From: Bromus sterilis
Lineage: Eukaryota > Streptophyta > Magnoliopsida > Poales > Poaceae
Direction of reading: 5' to 3'
Assembly (NCBI GenBank): GCA_950022295.1
Contig: OX465597.1
Span: 376,061,016 to 376,125,015, forward strand
Length of the DNA stretch: 64,000 nucleotides
Of this stretch, positions 21,534 through 33,239 are shown one piece after another (positions within the stretch are counted from its first letter, which is position 1; each line of letters starts with the position of its first letter). Below the pieces are notes generated by a model. It did not search any database. It had not been told where the DNA came from and saw nothing but the letters and a program-made list of their open reading frames with translations. The translations under genes and the position numbers were made by a program.

Positions 21534-23464
21534 ATGGGTTCCTCTGAAAACACAAAGTTGTGTGACTTCACCAGTCACAACAACAAAGACTTTATCTGCA
21601 CTCCTATTTCCACACCTGCCACTTCAGCTACCTCCTATGAAATTAAACCTGCTTTACTAAACCTTGTTATGAGAGATCAATTCTCGGGTGCTGGAGATGA
21701 TGCTCCTTTACACTTGAATAATTTTGTGGAATTATGTGATATGCAAAAGTATAAAGAAGTAGAAGGTGATGTTGTTAAGCTCAAGCTTTTTCCTTTCTCT
21801 TTGAGGGACGGAGCTAAAATCTGGTTTCAATCTTTTCCTAGGAATAACATAGATTCTTGGGATAAGTGCAAAGATGCTTTTATTGGGAATTACTACCCAC
21901 CTGCTAAAATTATCCAATTGAGGAGTAACATTATGAATTTTAGGCAATTGGATAATGAACACGTTGCCCAAGCTTGGGAACGTATGAAATCTCTTGTTAA
22001 GAAATTCCCTACACATGGTTTGACTACCTGGATGGTTATCCAGACTTTTTATGCAGGCTTGAACTTTACCTCGCGGAACCTATTAGATCCGACCGCGGAA
22101 GGAACCTTTATGTCAACTAAACTTGGTGCTGCCACAAAAATTCTCGATGACATGATGACCAATTATTCCCAATGGCACACTGAACGCGCTCCAACAGGTA
22201 GGAAGGTAAATTTTGTCGAGGAAATTACCTCTCTCAATGATAAAGTTGATTTAATTATGTCTCTACTTACCAAGCAACCCTCTATTGATCCTCATGATGT
22301 TCCTTTAAATTCTTTGGTTGCTCAGGAACAAGTAGATGTGAACTTCATTGCTAGAAACAACTTTAATAATAATGCTTATAGGGGCAACTTTGCTAGTAAT
22401 CCTAGAACGTTTCCATCCACTGATGGGAACAACAACACCTGCCCTAGCAACAAGAACCCCACTTCTAAATTATAAAATATGCTTAGGGACTTTATCACTA
22501 CCCAAAAAGCCTTCAACAAGAATGTGGAAGAAAATCTAGCTAAACTAGATAATCTTTGTTTGAAGGTAGACAGCTTAACCCTTGATGTTGAGATGTTAAA
22601 AATTAGAACCTCTCCCCTTGTGGAGAGCAAGGCCACTCCTATTAATGCTATCCAGTTACAAATTAATGAAAATATTAGGATGATGGCTAAACTTAAAGAA
22701 AGATGGGTTAGAGAAAAAGAGGAAGAGGATAGAATTAAGAGCCTTCCTACACACCACACTGTTTCCACTATCCAAATTGTTGAGAACACTGAAACTATTA
22801 GCACCCAATGCACTCCTTGTCCCATTGGACCTATTAATGGTGATGCTAATACCTCAACCGATGAATATAGAGGGTTTCAAACAAGTGAGCCTAGATGACA
22901 CTACTACCACCTTTGATAGTAGTGGTATTGATTTTGACAGTTGCACCCTCTCAGAAGTTATCAGCTTCTTACACAAAATGTCTAGAGACCCCCACATTAG
23001 CACACTTAATCTTGCCTTCACGGAGCATATCACAAATTCTCTCATTAAAGATAGGGAGGAGAAGCTTAGGATAGAAGCCTCCATACCTAGGAAGCTATAT
23101 GATGGTTGGGACCCCCATGATAAAAATTAAATTAAATAACTTCTCTTGCTATGCTTTATGTGACGTTGGAGCTAGTACCTCCGTCATGCCCAAAAGAATG
23201 TATGATATGTTTGAATTGAAACCTTTTGATTCATGTTCTTTTGGTGTTCGCCTTGTCGACTCTTCCGTAAAGAAACCTTTGGGGAAGATCGACGATGTTC
23301 TTATCATTGTCAATGACAACTATGTTCCCGTTGATTTTATCATAGAGTGTGAACCTTTATGTCCAATTATTTTGGGACGTCCTTTTCTTTGCACCGTTGG
23401 TGCTATCATTGACATGAAAGAGGGGAAAATAAAATTTCAATTCCCTCTCAAAAAGGGGATGTAA
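21534..23464 (+). pseudogene. gag: R4 gag-protease pseudogene
   Basis: Starts at ATG 21,534 (MGSSENTKLCDF) and runs 313 codons through a full Retrotrans_gag core (VELCDMQKYKEVEGD, WDKCKDAFIGNYYP). It stops at TAA 22,473-22,475, where R5 has a Glu codon. The frame stays open from 22,479 to about 22,870, where a deletion relative to R5 shifts it. A second shift lies near 23,105. The last open piece (23,099-23,464) keeps the retropepsin-like LCDVGASTSVMP and ILGRPF motifs but lacks three residues before IECEP compared with R5. So one nonsense and two frameshift lesions break a gene that in R5 is almost intact, consistent with R4 being older. Confidence 0.85.
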
Positions 23465-25186
23465 CACTTCCCTAGAAAGAAAATCAAGTTACCTTTTGAG
23501 TCCGTTACACGGGCAAGCTATTATCTTTCTCTTGATAAAACATGATTCTTCTTTTTGCCTTATGCCTAGCTTAAAGGCGTAAAAGAAAGCGCTTGTTGGG
23601 AGGCAACCCAAGATGTTTTTTACTTCTGTTTTTAGTGGTCTTTATGATTGTTACTACTGTAGCAACATCATTGTATCTTTATTTTCAAGCTTTGTGCCAA
23701 GTATAGCCTCATATGACAAGGGAAGTGAAAGTTGTGACATGCTGTCCAGAAAACAGATCCTGTCCTCGTGATGGAAAAATTCGAAACAAATCACAAGTTC
23801 ATCTTTTTGAGCTGAATGTTTTACACAGAATGCTCTATACAATCACGGAACTTTCATATGTTTTGAGTTTTTTGATTTGAGTTGCAAAAGTGCCCCTAAA
23901 AAATTATTTACTACCTGTTGTTCTGTTTTTCACAGATTCTGCCACGTTTTGTCTCTCCTAACTTTTGCAAACCTTAAGCTTACTTTTTCTTTGCAAAAAC
24001 CTTTTGGCAATCTTGAGAAACAATATCTTTTCAATAATATCTTTATATTCAGTGGGAAAAATATATTTATTAAGGGTACTAACCTCTCTAATCAGCTTAT
24101 GATGAGTTGTGTATGAAGGGAGTTTTCAAGTGTGCGATGAAAGATGATGTAAGAAGATTCGGGAGTGTCAAGCGCTCAAGCTTGGGGATGCCCCCATGCA
24201 TCCCCAATAAATATTCAAGGAGACTCAAGCATCTAAGCTTGGGGATGCCCCCGAGCATCCCCTTCTCCATCAACAATCATCAGTTCGTCCTTCGTGTCAC
24301 TATATTTTTATCACTTCATGCGTTATGTGCTATGCTTGGAGCGTCTCGATCTTAGGTTTTGTTTTTAGTTTTCTTTAGCTTTGCTTTCTTTTCATAACAA
24401 GTTAGATCCCGTCTTACTTTGTGTGGGAGAGAAAAAGCTCCATTTTCAAAATCTAGAACACAACATAGGATTCTTCATGCCTATCTTTTTGCTGTTGTGT
24501 GTTCTTTATCTTTCCGTAGCTATTGCCATGTTTAGTTTTAGTTTTAGTTTTTCTTTAGGAAGAGCCTTGGATTTTGTTTAGTTTGTTGCTGGAACTCTCT
24601 TTAGTTTTCATGTTTATCTTGTTAAGCGAGTTGGTTGTTGCACTGAGTTATGTATTGTCTTGAAAGTAGGTTATTAAGGTTGCTATTTAATTTTAGTAGT
24701 AACTTGCAATAGTTTTGAGGTATTGATGTGAGTAATGTTTGAACTTTTGGTGTCAAGAGCTCTAGACTATTAGTGATAGGTGTCGTATTTTGGGCAATCC
24801 GTGTTTATTTTCAGAAACCTATAAAACTAGTTGAGAACTCTAGCTACTAGATGGATCACTACTCTTCTGAGGGTTCGGATATTAGAGTACACTCACGTAC
24901 CATGAGTCGAGGATGCGCAAGGATAACCAAACCCCCATACACTCCTCCTCGGGTTACTTATCTCTCTGTGAACCTCCTCATTAGATTGAGAGTTACCGAT
25001 AATAAGTGCATGAGTTCTTCGAACTAATGTAAGTATTGAAAGTTGACACTTCCACCTCCTCATATTTGCTAGCCTCTCCTGTGCCGTGCATTGCCTCCTT
25101 CTCACTCCGAGAGTTGGCGTCCACCTTCGCCGGTACATCCAAACCCTTGGAATGATACGCTCTGTCATAATAAACCACCTTATATC
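23465..25186 (+). other. R4 3' non-coding region, part 1
   Basis: Colinear with R5 16,883-18,420. It holds two good polypurine-tract-like motifs (24,178-24,190 and 24,235-24,247) and no credible ORF. Interrupted by T1 after the CTT at 25,187-25,189. Confidence 0.75.
24178..24247 (+). repeat. Paired internal polypurine-tract-like motifs in R4
   Basis: AAGCTTGGGGATG occurs at 24,178-24,190 and 24,235-24,247. Each is followed by CCCCC and then a CATCCCC arm that can pair with GGGGATG. The true R4 tract is at 35,063-35,076. Confidence 0.7.
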
Positions 25187-25189
25187 CTT
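25187..25189. repeat. Target site duplication of T1, left copy
   Basis: CTT; the right copy is 33,889-33,891. The uninterrupted paralogous site in R5 near 18,415-18,430 has a single CTT (TATATCCTTCCTCAAAAC). Confidence 0.9.
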
Positions 25190-25216
25190 CACTACTGGAA
25201 TTCGCCAATTTGCCGT
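25190..25216 (+). repeat. T1 terminal inverted repeat, left
   Basis: CACTACTGGAATTCGCCAAT continuing to 25,216. It matches the reverse complement of 33,862-33,888 with about three mismatches in 27 bases. Confidence 0.9.
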
Positions 25217-25750
25217 CCGCCAAGGCGGAAGGCAAACACCTATATGGCGGACGGCAAAGCTCTTTGCCGTTTGTCTCCACACGGTAAAGAAATCGTCAGC
25301 TATTTCTTCGGCAAAGAGGTGCATTGCCGTCTGTCGTATATCGACGGACGGCAAAGCGATTCGCCGTCCGCTTTAGTGGAAGCAGACGACAGCGCAAGTG
25401 TGACGGCGAAGCTGTTTCAATCGACTCCGTCAGGCCGTTAACGGCGTAGTTTGCCGTCTGCCTGCAGACGGCAAAGCTCGCTGACGTCATCTAACAGTTT
25501 TATGACGTCCCCCACCCCCACCCCCCCCGCCTTTGCCGTCTACCAGCAGACGGCAAACCTATACTCTTTGCCGTCTGCCGTGCCGCCAGGCAGACGGTAA
25601 AATGACCAATGGTCACCCAACTGTTGCCAGATTGCACAGCTGGGCGCCACGTGTCCTCTTTGCCGACCACCAGCAGACGGCAAAGATCTTTGCCGACTGC
25701 AAGCAGACGGCAAAGATCTTTGCCGACTGCAAGCAGACGGCAAAGAGCCT
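25217..25750. repeat. T1 left subterminal repeat region
   Basis: Contains many copies in both orientations of a motif built on GCCGTCTGC and GCAGACGGCAAAG. It ends with an exact tandem duplication of a 30-bp unit (25,681-25,710 and 25,711-25,740). In En/Spm-type transposons such repeats bind the TnpA protein; that role here is inferred. Confidence 0.8.
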
Positions 25751-26286
25751 ATATTGTCTCTGTTTTTTTCTGTTTTTCTTTAAATCCCTGCATTTGACAA
25801 AAAAGCAATACATATATATATAGCAGCAGAACCAGAAGCACATTTTAACACCACATCACATCATATCAAACAACATATGAATCTCCAACAAGTATAACAC
25901 ATTGTTTCCAAACAAGGATAACAACAATATATACATAGTTCATTACACAAAGTCTTCATAACAACAATAAGTTGTTTCTAAGCTATATTGAAAGTGAAAA
26001 TACAGCAACTCCATCGATGCACGACCCTCATAAAGCAAATCTTTAGCATTTGTGAGCACATTTTGAGAAATAAGAAAAATAAGAAAGTTAGCGGAAGAAG
26101 GAGGACAAGAAGAATAAGTAATAATAGAAGGAGAAGGACAAGAAGAAGAAGAAAAGAGAAGAAGAACAAGGAGATACTTCTCCTTGTTTTTCTTCTCTCC
26201 TCTCCTTGTTCTTGTTCTCCTCTCCTTCTGCCGCTGGGTGTTCTGTCGCTCTTTCTCAAGAGCTTCCTGCAACCCCACTCCTCTAG
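25751..26286. other. T1 region between subterminal repeats and TnpA-like gene
   Basis: AT-rich sequence, then a purine-rich tract (about 26,090-26,175) that switches to a pyrimidine tract (26,176-26,230). A near-perfect 20-bp stem spans 26,155-26,198 with the loop TACT. On the minus strand it may include the 3' end of the TnpA-like gene. Confidence 0.55.
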
Positions 26287-28124
26287 TTAGCATTGTAATA
26301 TTCGATGAGAGAAAACAAGAATGCAAGAGTCCTTATGGATAACCTGGATAGCGAGGTCGACTGGCCGCGGACGAGTCCTTATAGCAGGAGAAGAACTCGT
26401 TTGGCGCGCCTTGATCTCAGGAAGAGTCTTATCATACCTAATCAACTTATCTCCAATGGCCATGGCGCCATGGCGCCTTCCACCACCAGAGATCATCACC
26501 AGCTCCGGGTCAATAGGCTTCCCAATCGGGGTGTAAGCCTCCCCGTGCTTCTCCTTCACCACCTCAGTATAAGCCTTGAGCTTACTATAGGCGGCAATGT
26601 TGGTGAAAGTCGAAGGAGTGGCGAGATCCGACTCTGAGAGCGCCTTGGCCTTCTTGTACGACGCTGTATGGGACATGCCATACATGTCGAACACCTGAGG
26701 CACCTCCGTTTTATTATGCTCCGCCTAAGAGACAAAGCAAAGCATGATATTAGTAAGTGGGTGCCTAAAAGACAAAGCAAAGAAGAATGTGCACATACCC
26801 ATTTATGCCCGTAACCAGCTAAGTTACGGCTGCCTTGATGGTGTGGCACACCAACCATTTGGGCGCGCCGGTCCTTGGCATTGTTGTGGACGACCAACTA
26901 GGCATCTGAGCACCAGTGGTCCACAATGACCTCCCAACAATCCATCTTGTCCGCACACCATCTCGGCGGCGCCTAAGTTAGTAAACAAGGAAACTAATAA
27001 GTAGCCTAGATAGGAATCAAATCAAGCAAACTATTCAAGACTTAAGAAGGGTTACCTTCATGTACTGGGCCCTGGTCAGAAACTTCTTGCGGCAGTCCTT
27101 CTTGCTACGCTTGCGCCCTTGCTTGGCGTAGTAGTCACGGACCGCTTGCACTCACATCTCGTGCCTTGTGTTCCGCAAGAGGCGCGTGGCCTCTGCAACT
27201 ATCACGTCCTCCGCCTCCTGCTCCTTGGACTCATCGACTTTGTAGTAGACCTGCAATAGCACGAGACAACACTGATGAGTGCACCACCTAGCTATTGTCA
27301 AGATTTTATTGTGTGAAACAGAAATTACCCAAAAGCCGTTGATCACCATGTCGGCTCTGGTGTGGCATTCGACCCCGTTGATGGTCGTATCCGGCGGGGC
27401 CGGGGCAGAACAATAGTGCTCCCATTTGAGTCCAGGCTGCGGAACCTCATCAGGTCCGGGCAATTGAACCAGCCCCGGGAAGTTCTCCCTGACGAGCACA
27501 CCAAGGATGGAGTTGGGATTGCGGACACCATTGCCGTATATCCAACCCCTGCAGTATAAAAAGACAAAGCCATCAGATAGACATAAGTATAGAAGGTACC
27601 GGAAGAGAGTATAAGTGCACTTACGTCTCTCCATCAGGCGTAATCAACCACTTATGGGCGGGAGTCACCGGCACGGACGGGAGCCGTGTACCCCCACGCT
27701 GGTACACGGTGGTACCCTCAGCCACCTCCTCCTCATCCGTAGTGTCCAGCTCGGCACCAGCCTCCCCCTCAAGCGTGTGCTGCTCCGGCTGGTCCGGACA
27801 GGGACTCCAGGTCGTGCGGGTGGACGTAGCCTCCTCCTCCACCTCAGGCTGGTGGACCGGAGTGTCCGAGGAGGGATCCACCCTGCATTGCTCTGGTGAA
27901 TCAGCCGGAGGTGGCGGCGAGGAAGCAGGAGCAGATGTTCGTCTCCCTTTCCCGCGACCACCACCTGCTTTGCCTCTCCCGGTCTTTTTCCGACCTCCTC
28001 TCCCCCTGGGCACCTCATCAGTAGAAGGAGGAGGCGAGGAAATACTCTCGAGCAAAGACCTCCGTAGAGCCAGAGGTGGGAGCGCATGACCCCTCCCTCG
28101 CGAGCCTGAGGTCTCGCCCTCCAT
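26287..28124 (-). pseudogene. T1 TnpA-like gene (Transposase_24-type), broken
   Basis: Predicted exons on the minus strand: 28,124-27,625 (ATG at 28,124; Pro/Arg/Gly-rich start, then an acidic stretch ending WLITPDGE), 27,548-27,329, 27,250-27,056, 26,972-26,799 and 26,724-26,287. Introns show GT donors (GTAAGT, GTAATT, GTAACC, GTATGT) and AG acceptors. The later exons resemble plant Transposase_24 proteins: CWEVIVDHWCSD, GVPHHQGSRNLAGYGHKW, then TLPEIKARQTSSSPAIRTRP. In En/Spm the second product binds subterminal repeats and assists cutting. Two lesions are visible: TGA at 27,152-27,154 in exon 3 (probably from CGA, Arg) and a TAG in exon 4 after WCSDA. Exon ends are predictions. Confidence 0.65.
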
Positions 28125-28258
28125 ATCTGTCACGAACCTGCCAAGAATTAAAATAAAATAATTAGTACAATGAGAAACAGAATTAATAATACAAAAGTAA
28201 TTACTGCAATAATGAGAATATATATATATATATATAATTAAAGTTGAGATGCATACAA

Positions 28259-31200
28259 CTAACAATAGTCGGGATCATCGGTATCTTCTCCGCGATCAAT
28301 TGAAGGATCGTCATCACTATCACGCGTGTCGTCGATAATGACGGCCTCATCAGGTTCAACAACACCAACATTTGGAAGGCCTTTATGTAAACGGTCAAGC
28401 ATTGACAGGTCATCTGGAGCAGTAACCTCTTCTTCTTTAGGCTCTTCAACATCGTCGTTAGCGGGTTCACTCTCATCATCGTTATCGGGTTCACTCTCAT
28501 TGTCTTCTTCCATGTTCTGGGGTTGCGTAGAGCGGTTTCAGAAATGTTTTTTTATCACGCGTGTTTCTTGGAAGAATTCTCCTTCATATGTCTCTGGGTC
28601 AATGTGGGGTACATAATCCTCTTCATTGGGGGGAGGTGGTCTAATATGTGGTGGCACATCATAAACGACATCCCAACCTTTCAGGTTTTCAACCGTTTGG
28701 CAGGGGTAGGATAGATAGAAAACCTGGGTGGCCTGTTGAGCCGTAATATAGACATCGGGGACATTTAAATGGGTGTCTTGTCGAATTTCGACTAGACCTA
28801 CATGTTCATGAGTTCATCTAGTCCTCGACGGGAGAAACCAATGACATTTGAAGACAACGACGTTGGGAGGATTTTCACCATAGAATAGAAGTTCGTATAT
28901 TGCTTGAACTCTTCCATAATACTCAATACCTCCGTCACCGACAGCAGAGACACCCGAATTTGTACTTTTTCGATCGGCCATTTTTCGCTCTTTATCAACG
29001 GTACGAAAGAGATACCCGTTGATGTCATATTTCTCAAATACACGGACCTTATTGTCAAAACCATTAGCGACTTGTCTCAATTCGGCGTCCATAGGTTCCT
29101 CATTTGCCTATAAGTTTAATAGGAAATGATTGGTATATTAGTGAAAAATAGGTCGAACCAACAAATGAAACCCTATATATGAATGATAGTTACCGTTCGT
29201 TTGAACCAAGAGCTGAAACCAGGATTGCCGTCTCCTTGATTGGCAAGAAGCTCATACTCTGCGATGGAATCACTTTCAATAACCACTCCATTCGAGAATT
29301 TGGCGACGTATCGATTGTATGAATTCATGGGAATTAATAAGAAACAAGAATTATTAGAAGTTGCGAAACAATGTACGTACCGAGCACTTACTCGATGTAC
29401 AGTCGCACTTCTGTTAGGTTGGTGACAATATACAGTGTAAGAGTCCGCCATTCTTCGATATACAAAATCTTATTTCTCGAAGCACCAACAAGTCCGAGCT
29501 TCCCTTTGAATAGGCTGAGGTTGGATTGACACCGTTGGGGGTCGCCAGTATTGTACCGAGGCTTTGGATTATGCAAATGGCGATTTTTGGCTTCATAATG
29601 TGCTGTCACGAAGTTTGCCGCCTCCTCGGTAATGAAAGCCTCGGCCATCGATGCTTCAATTCTACGTTTATTTTTAAATTTTGCTCGAAGCGTCTTTTGC
29701 ATTCTCTCTGTTGAATAGCACCAACAATTTTGCACAGGGCCCCCTAATCTTTCCTCGGTCGGGAGATGCAATATCAAATGATGCATCGGATTAAAAAAAC
29801 CCGGTGGAAAGATCTTCTCTAACTTGCAGAGCAACTCCGGCGCCATATCTTCCATGTCTTCTAGCACGCCATCGGATAGTTCTTTAGCACAAAGAACACA
29901 AAATAAATAGCTCAACTCTTCCAGTACTAGCCACTCTTCCTCGGGGATATAGCCGCGCAATATCACCGGCATTACCCGCTCAAGCCATATGTGCCAATCA
30001 TGACTCTTCAGCCCAAATATTTTATGTTTTTCAGGACTCGCTCCCCTCCTCAGATTCTCTGCATACCCATCGGGGAACATCAAATTGTTTTGCACCCACA
30101 AGAGAATTTCCCTGATATGCCCCCTTTCAAGATTGAACCAGACCCTTGGCTTGTACCAATTCTTCTTTCCTTTCGGCTGTCGCATGTTCTGTGAGGGTCT
30201 ATCACATAGAGTCTCCTGGTCGACTCTAGCTTTAGGATTATCCTTTGACTTCCCATCTATGCCGAAAAATGTACCAAACAGGGCCTCGCCGATATTTTTT
30301 TCAGTGTGCATCACGTCAATATTGTGTGGAAGTTCGAGGTCTTGGAAGTAGGGGAGATCCCAGAAGCATGTCTTGTGAGTCCATGCGTGTTCCGAATTAT
30401 ATCCCTTAAAATACCCGGGACGTTCTGGATCAGGCTCGAGAGAGTTCAACTGTGCCAAGACATGTTCGCCCGTCATCGTAGGTGCTGCCAGGTTTTTGAC
30501 AACTTTGTCTTTGATGAAGTTCTTCTTGTCTTTTCTAAAAGGATGCTTAGGAGGCAGAAACTATCTATGCAAGTCGAAGCAGGAATACTTGCCACCCGCC
30601 TTCAGCCAATGAAACTGAAGAGCAGCCTTGCATGTTGGGCACCCGAACTTTCCGTGAACACAGAAGCCAGCGAAAAGCGCATACGCCGTTAGGTCATGCA
30701 TCGAGTACTGGTACCAAACATGCATTTTGAAGGTCTTTTTGCTAGCTGCATCGTATGTTGTGAACCCTTCGTCCCAAGCTTGTTGCAATTCCTCCTTAAG
30801 CGGTTGCATGTACACATCCATATTCTTCCCCGGATATTTGGGCCCTGGTATTATCAACGTCAGGAAAATGTTCTTCCTTTTCATAATCTCTTAGGGAGGG
30901 GGGGGGGGGATATTGAGTGGCATGACAAATACAGGCCAACAACTGTATGAGGCTGCCATCAGACCCAAAGGATTGAACCCATCTGTGCCGACGGCGATTC
31001 GGCAATGCCATGGCTCCTTAGCTTTTTCCGAATGTTTTTCATCAAAGTGCTTCCATGCTGAACCATCCGATGGGTGAGTCAACATCGGCTTCCCATCTGC
31101 ATCAAATTCTGTTCTCTTCCCATGTTTGTGCCATGTCATCTGTCTAGCTGTCTCTTCCATCATGTAAAGGCGTTGAATTCTTGGTATCACTGGAAGATAC

Positions 31201-31970
31201 CGAAGAACATTTACGGGTATTTTGGTCTGCGTCTTATCACCTTGACCATTATCTACCACAACATACCTGGATGACTTGCATTTGGGACAATAGTCTTCGT
31301 CCGCATACTCTTTCCTAAATAAAGCACATCCATTTTCACAAGCATGTATCTGCTCATAGGGCATCTTAAGTACCTTGAGGATTTTATCCGATTGGTACAG
31401 GTTTGCAGGCATAACATGATATTTTGGTAGAAACCGCCCAATTAGGGTCGTGATCGCATTGTAGCAATCTGTGCCCAAGTTGAATTGTGCCTTCAAAGCC
31501 ATCAACTGTGCGATGGCATCGAGCTGACAAAGCTCAGTGTGAGCGTGCAGCGGACGTTTCGAAGACTCCAACATCTCATAGAAGGCCTTCGCAGATTCCT
31601 CCATCTCATCGTCCTCATCCCGCGCATCGTCAAAGTCCTGCACCATGTCTTCGATCCCGGTTCCGTACTCATCCGTGCGCTGACGGACCACCTCCTCTCT
31701 CCGTCGTCCGCCAGACTCGCCATGGAAGCTCCACACCGTATAACCAGGCTTATATCCCCACTTCTGCAAGTGTTTACCCATATCCACCTCTGTCGCCTGT
31801 TTATAATTGTCGCACCTAATGCAGGGGCACCAGGTTTTTCTCTGCCCATTTGCAAACGCCGCTCTCAGAAACTCCTTGGTTTTCATTGCCCATTCATTGC
31901 TGATCTCTTTTTGATTAGGGCGACCAGTGTACATCCACGCACGATCATCGCTGATCTTGTAGCTACTAAA
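28259..31970 (-). pseudogene. T1 TnpD-like CACTA transposase, broken
   Basis: The protein that cuts CACTA ends. From about 31,960 downward: Transposase-associated domain (DRAWMYTGR, CPCIRCDNY), then the Tnp2 transposase region (ACENGCALFRKEY, CPKC, RIQRLYM, GTDGFNPLG; LIIPGPKYPGKN; FGCPTCKA; DVMHTEKNIGEALFGT at about 30,310), a DUF4218-like segment (HHLILHLP, STERMQKTLRAKFKNKRR), a DUF4216-like segment (about 28,810-29,080, VVVFKCHWF), and an acidic tail ending at 28,259. Breaks: a 12-G run at 30,898-30,909 shifts the frame, a TAG near 30,561 follows FDLHR, and a stop falls before the acidic tail. The open piece 30,476-29,388 is 362 codons. One or more introns are likely. The first exon boundary is uncertain. 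Confidence 0.85.
30898..30909 (-). other. Homopolymer frameshift in T1 transposase
   Basis: Twelve consecutive G (C on the coding strand) separate two transposase pieces that are open in different frames: one ending in a run of Pro, the next beginning MKRKNIFLTLIIPG. Either true slippage mutation or a sequencing-length error. Confidence 0.7.
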
Positions 31971-32089
31971 CAACAAATATACCAGTTTGTCAATTTTATT
32001 ACGTCCACTTTTTATTGCTTTTATCATACATAGCTACGGCATATGCAGTTAACCTACACACTAGTGGGTAAAGATAGGTCCTAATCCCA

Positions 32090-32301
32090 CCCAAGTATGT
32101 GTAGATTGGGTCGGTTTCCCATGCTTTGGTCCCGATCCGACGCGGTATTTCGGCAGCACCTCCCCGCTGTTCTCCTAATACACGTCTCGACATCAAGCCG
32201 AGAGGTTGTGTATCCGGAGAACAACAGGGAGGCGCTGACGAAATACCGCGTCGGATCGGGACCAAAGCATGGGAAACCGACTCAATCTACACATACTCGG
32301 G
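32090..32301. repeat. 212-bp near-perfect hairpin upstream of the T1 transposase
   Basis: The left arm starts CCCAAGTATGTGTAGATTG and the right arm ends CAATCTACACATACTCGGG. The arms (each about 92 bp) pair along their length with few mismatches, including GGTTTCCCATGCTTTGG opposite CCAAAGCATGGGAAACC. The loop is about 20 bases and has its own short TCTCG/CGAGA stem. It is not translated in any known CACTA protein I recognise. It could be a nested MITE-like insertion or a source of double-stranded RNA. Confidence 0.85.
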
Positions 32302-32696
32302 CTGTCCATGGATAATGTTGGAAAATTCGAAAGAATCACTATTATAAATATGCAAAAGAATGCATATTTATAATTGTAACCCTTTCGAGCGGGAGACGCA
32401 TACTGGTTACGCGACTGCATATTGAAACTATATAGCTAGCTAGTGTCATCAGCACAAAGGCCGGAACAGAGGAAAGGAAGGGGGGTTAGGAGGATAGGAC
32501 GTGTTTTGCATACCCTCGAGTGCAGGGGAGATCGTCGAACACAGGGAGAGGTCGTCGAACACCAGACTTGAGACGGCTCGAGGTGAAGGGGGAACAACTG
32601 CACATTAAAAACCAATAAGCTATTCTGTGGTGTGCTAGAGATATTTTTTGGTTTCAGGTTATGCTAGAGATGCTCTTCGGTCAAGATTCATTTCTA

Positions 32697-32920
32697 CTCC
32701 TCCTTCTTCTACTTTCTACTCTTCTCCTCCTCCAGACTCATCCTTCTCCATTTCTCACCCTCCTTCTTCTACTTTCTACTCTTCTCCTCCTCTGACCTCC
32801 ACCTTCTCTCCTCCCGGCCTCCTCCTCCGGCCTCCACCTTCTCTCCTCCCAGCCTCCTCCTCCGGCCTCCACCTTCTCTTCTCCCGGCCTCCTCCTCCGG
32901 CCTCCACCTTCTCTCCTCCT
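32697..32920. repeat. Pyrimidine-rich tandem repeats in T1
   Basis: Two copies of a 33-35 bp unit containing CTTCTACTTTCTACTCTTC (about 32,697 and 32,759) are followed by a 35-bp minisatellite, CCTCCACCTTCTCTCCTCCC plus GGCCTCCTCCTCCGG, at 32,796, 32,831, 32,866 and a partial copy at 32,901. Almost no purines on this strand. Confidence 0.85.
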
Positions 32921-33239
32921 CTTTCTTCTTATTTTACATATTATTTCTTTTTTCCATTACACTTCTTCTTTTATTTACATTTACTCTTTATTATCATTTA
33001 AATTTTCTGCATATTGTAATTATGCATCTTATTATTTAAATTCTCTGCATATTGCAATTAACAGAAAAAATAAAAATAAATCGTACTAAAAATCTAGAAC
33101 CTAAAACCTAATATCTACAGTTACTAACTAAATCCTAACACTAACTAATTACTAACTAAAATCCTAACACTAACTAATTACTAACTAAAATCCTACAACT
33201 ATAGAAATTACAGAGAAAAAATAAAAAAAATAGAGGAGG

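Noticed and set aside
24107..24355. 82-codon ORF with a counterpart at 49,267-49,509
   Set aside because: Both are in the conserved 3' non-coding region and span the polypurine-like motifs; the R5 counterpart is not open in the same way.
25217..25750. CRISPR-like array
   Set aside because: Repeats vary in length and orientation and lack regular spacers; they are CACTA subterminal repeats.
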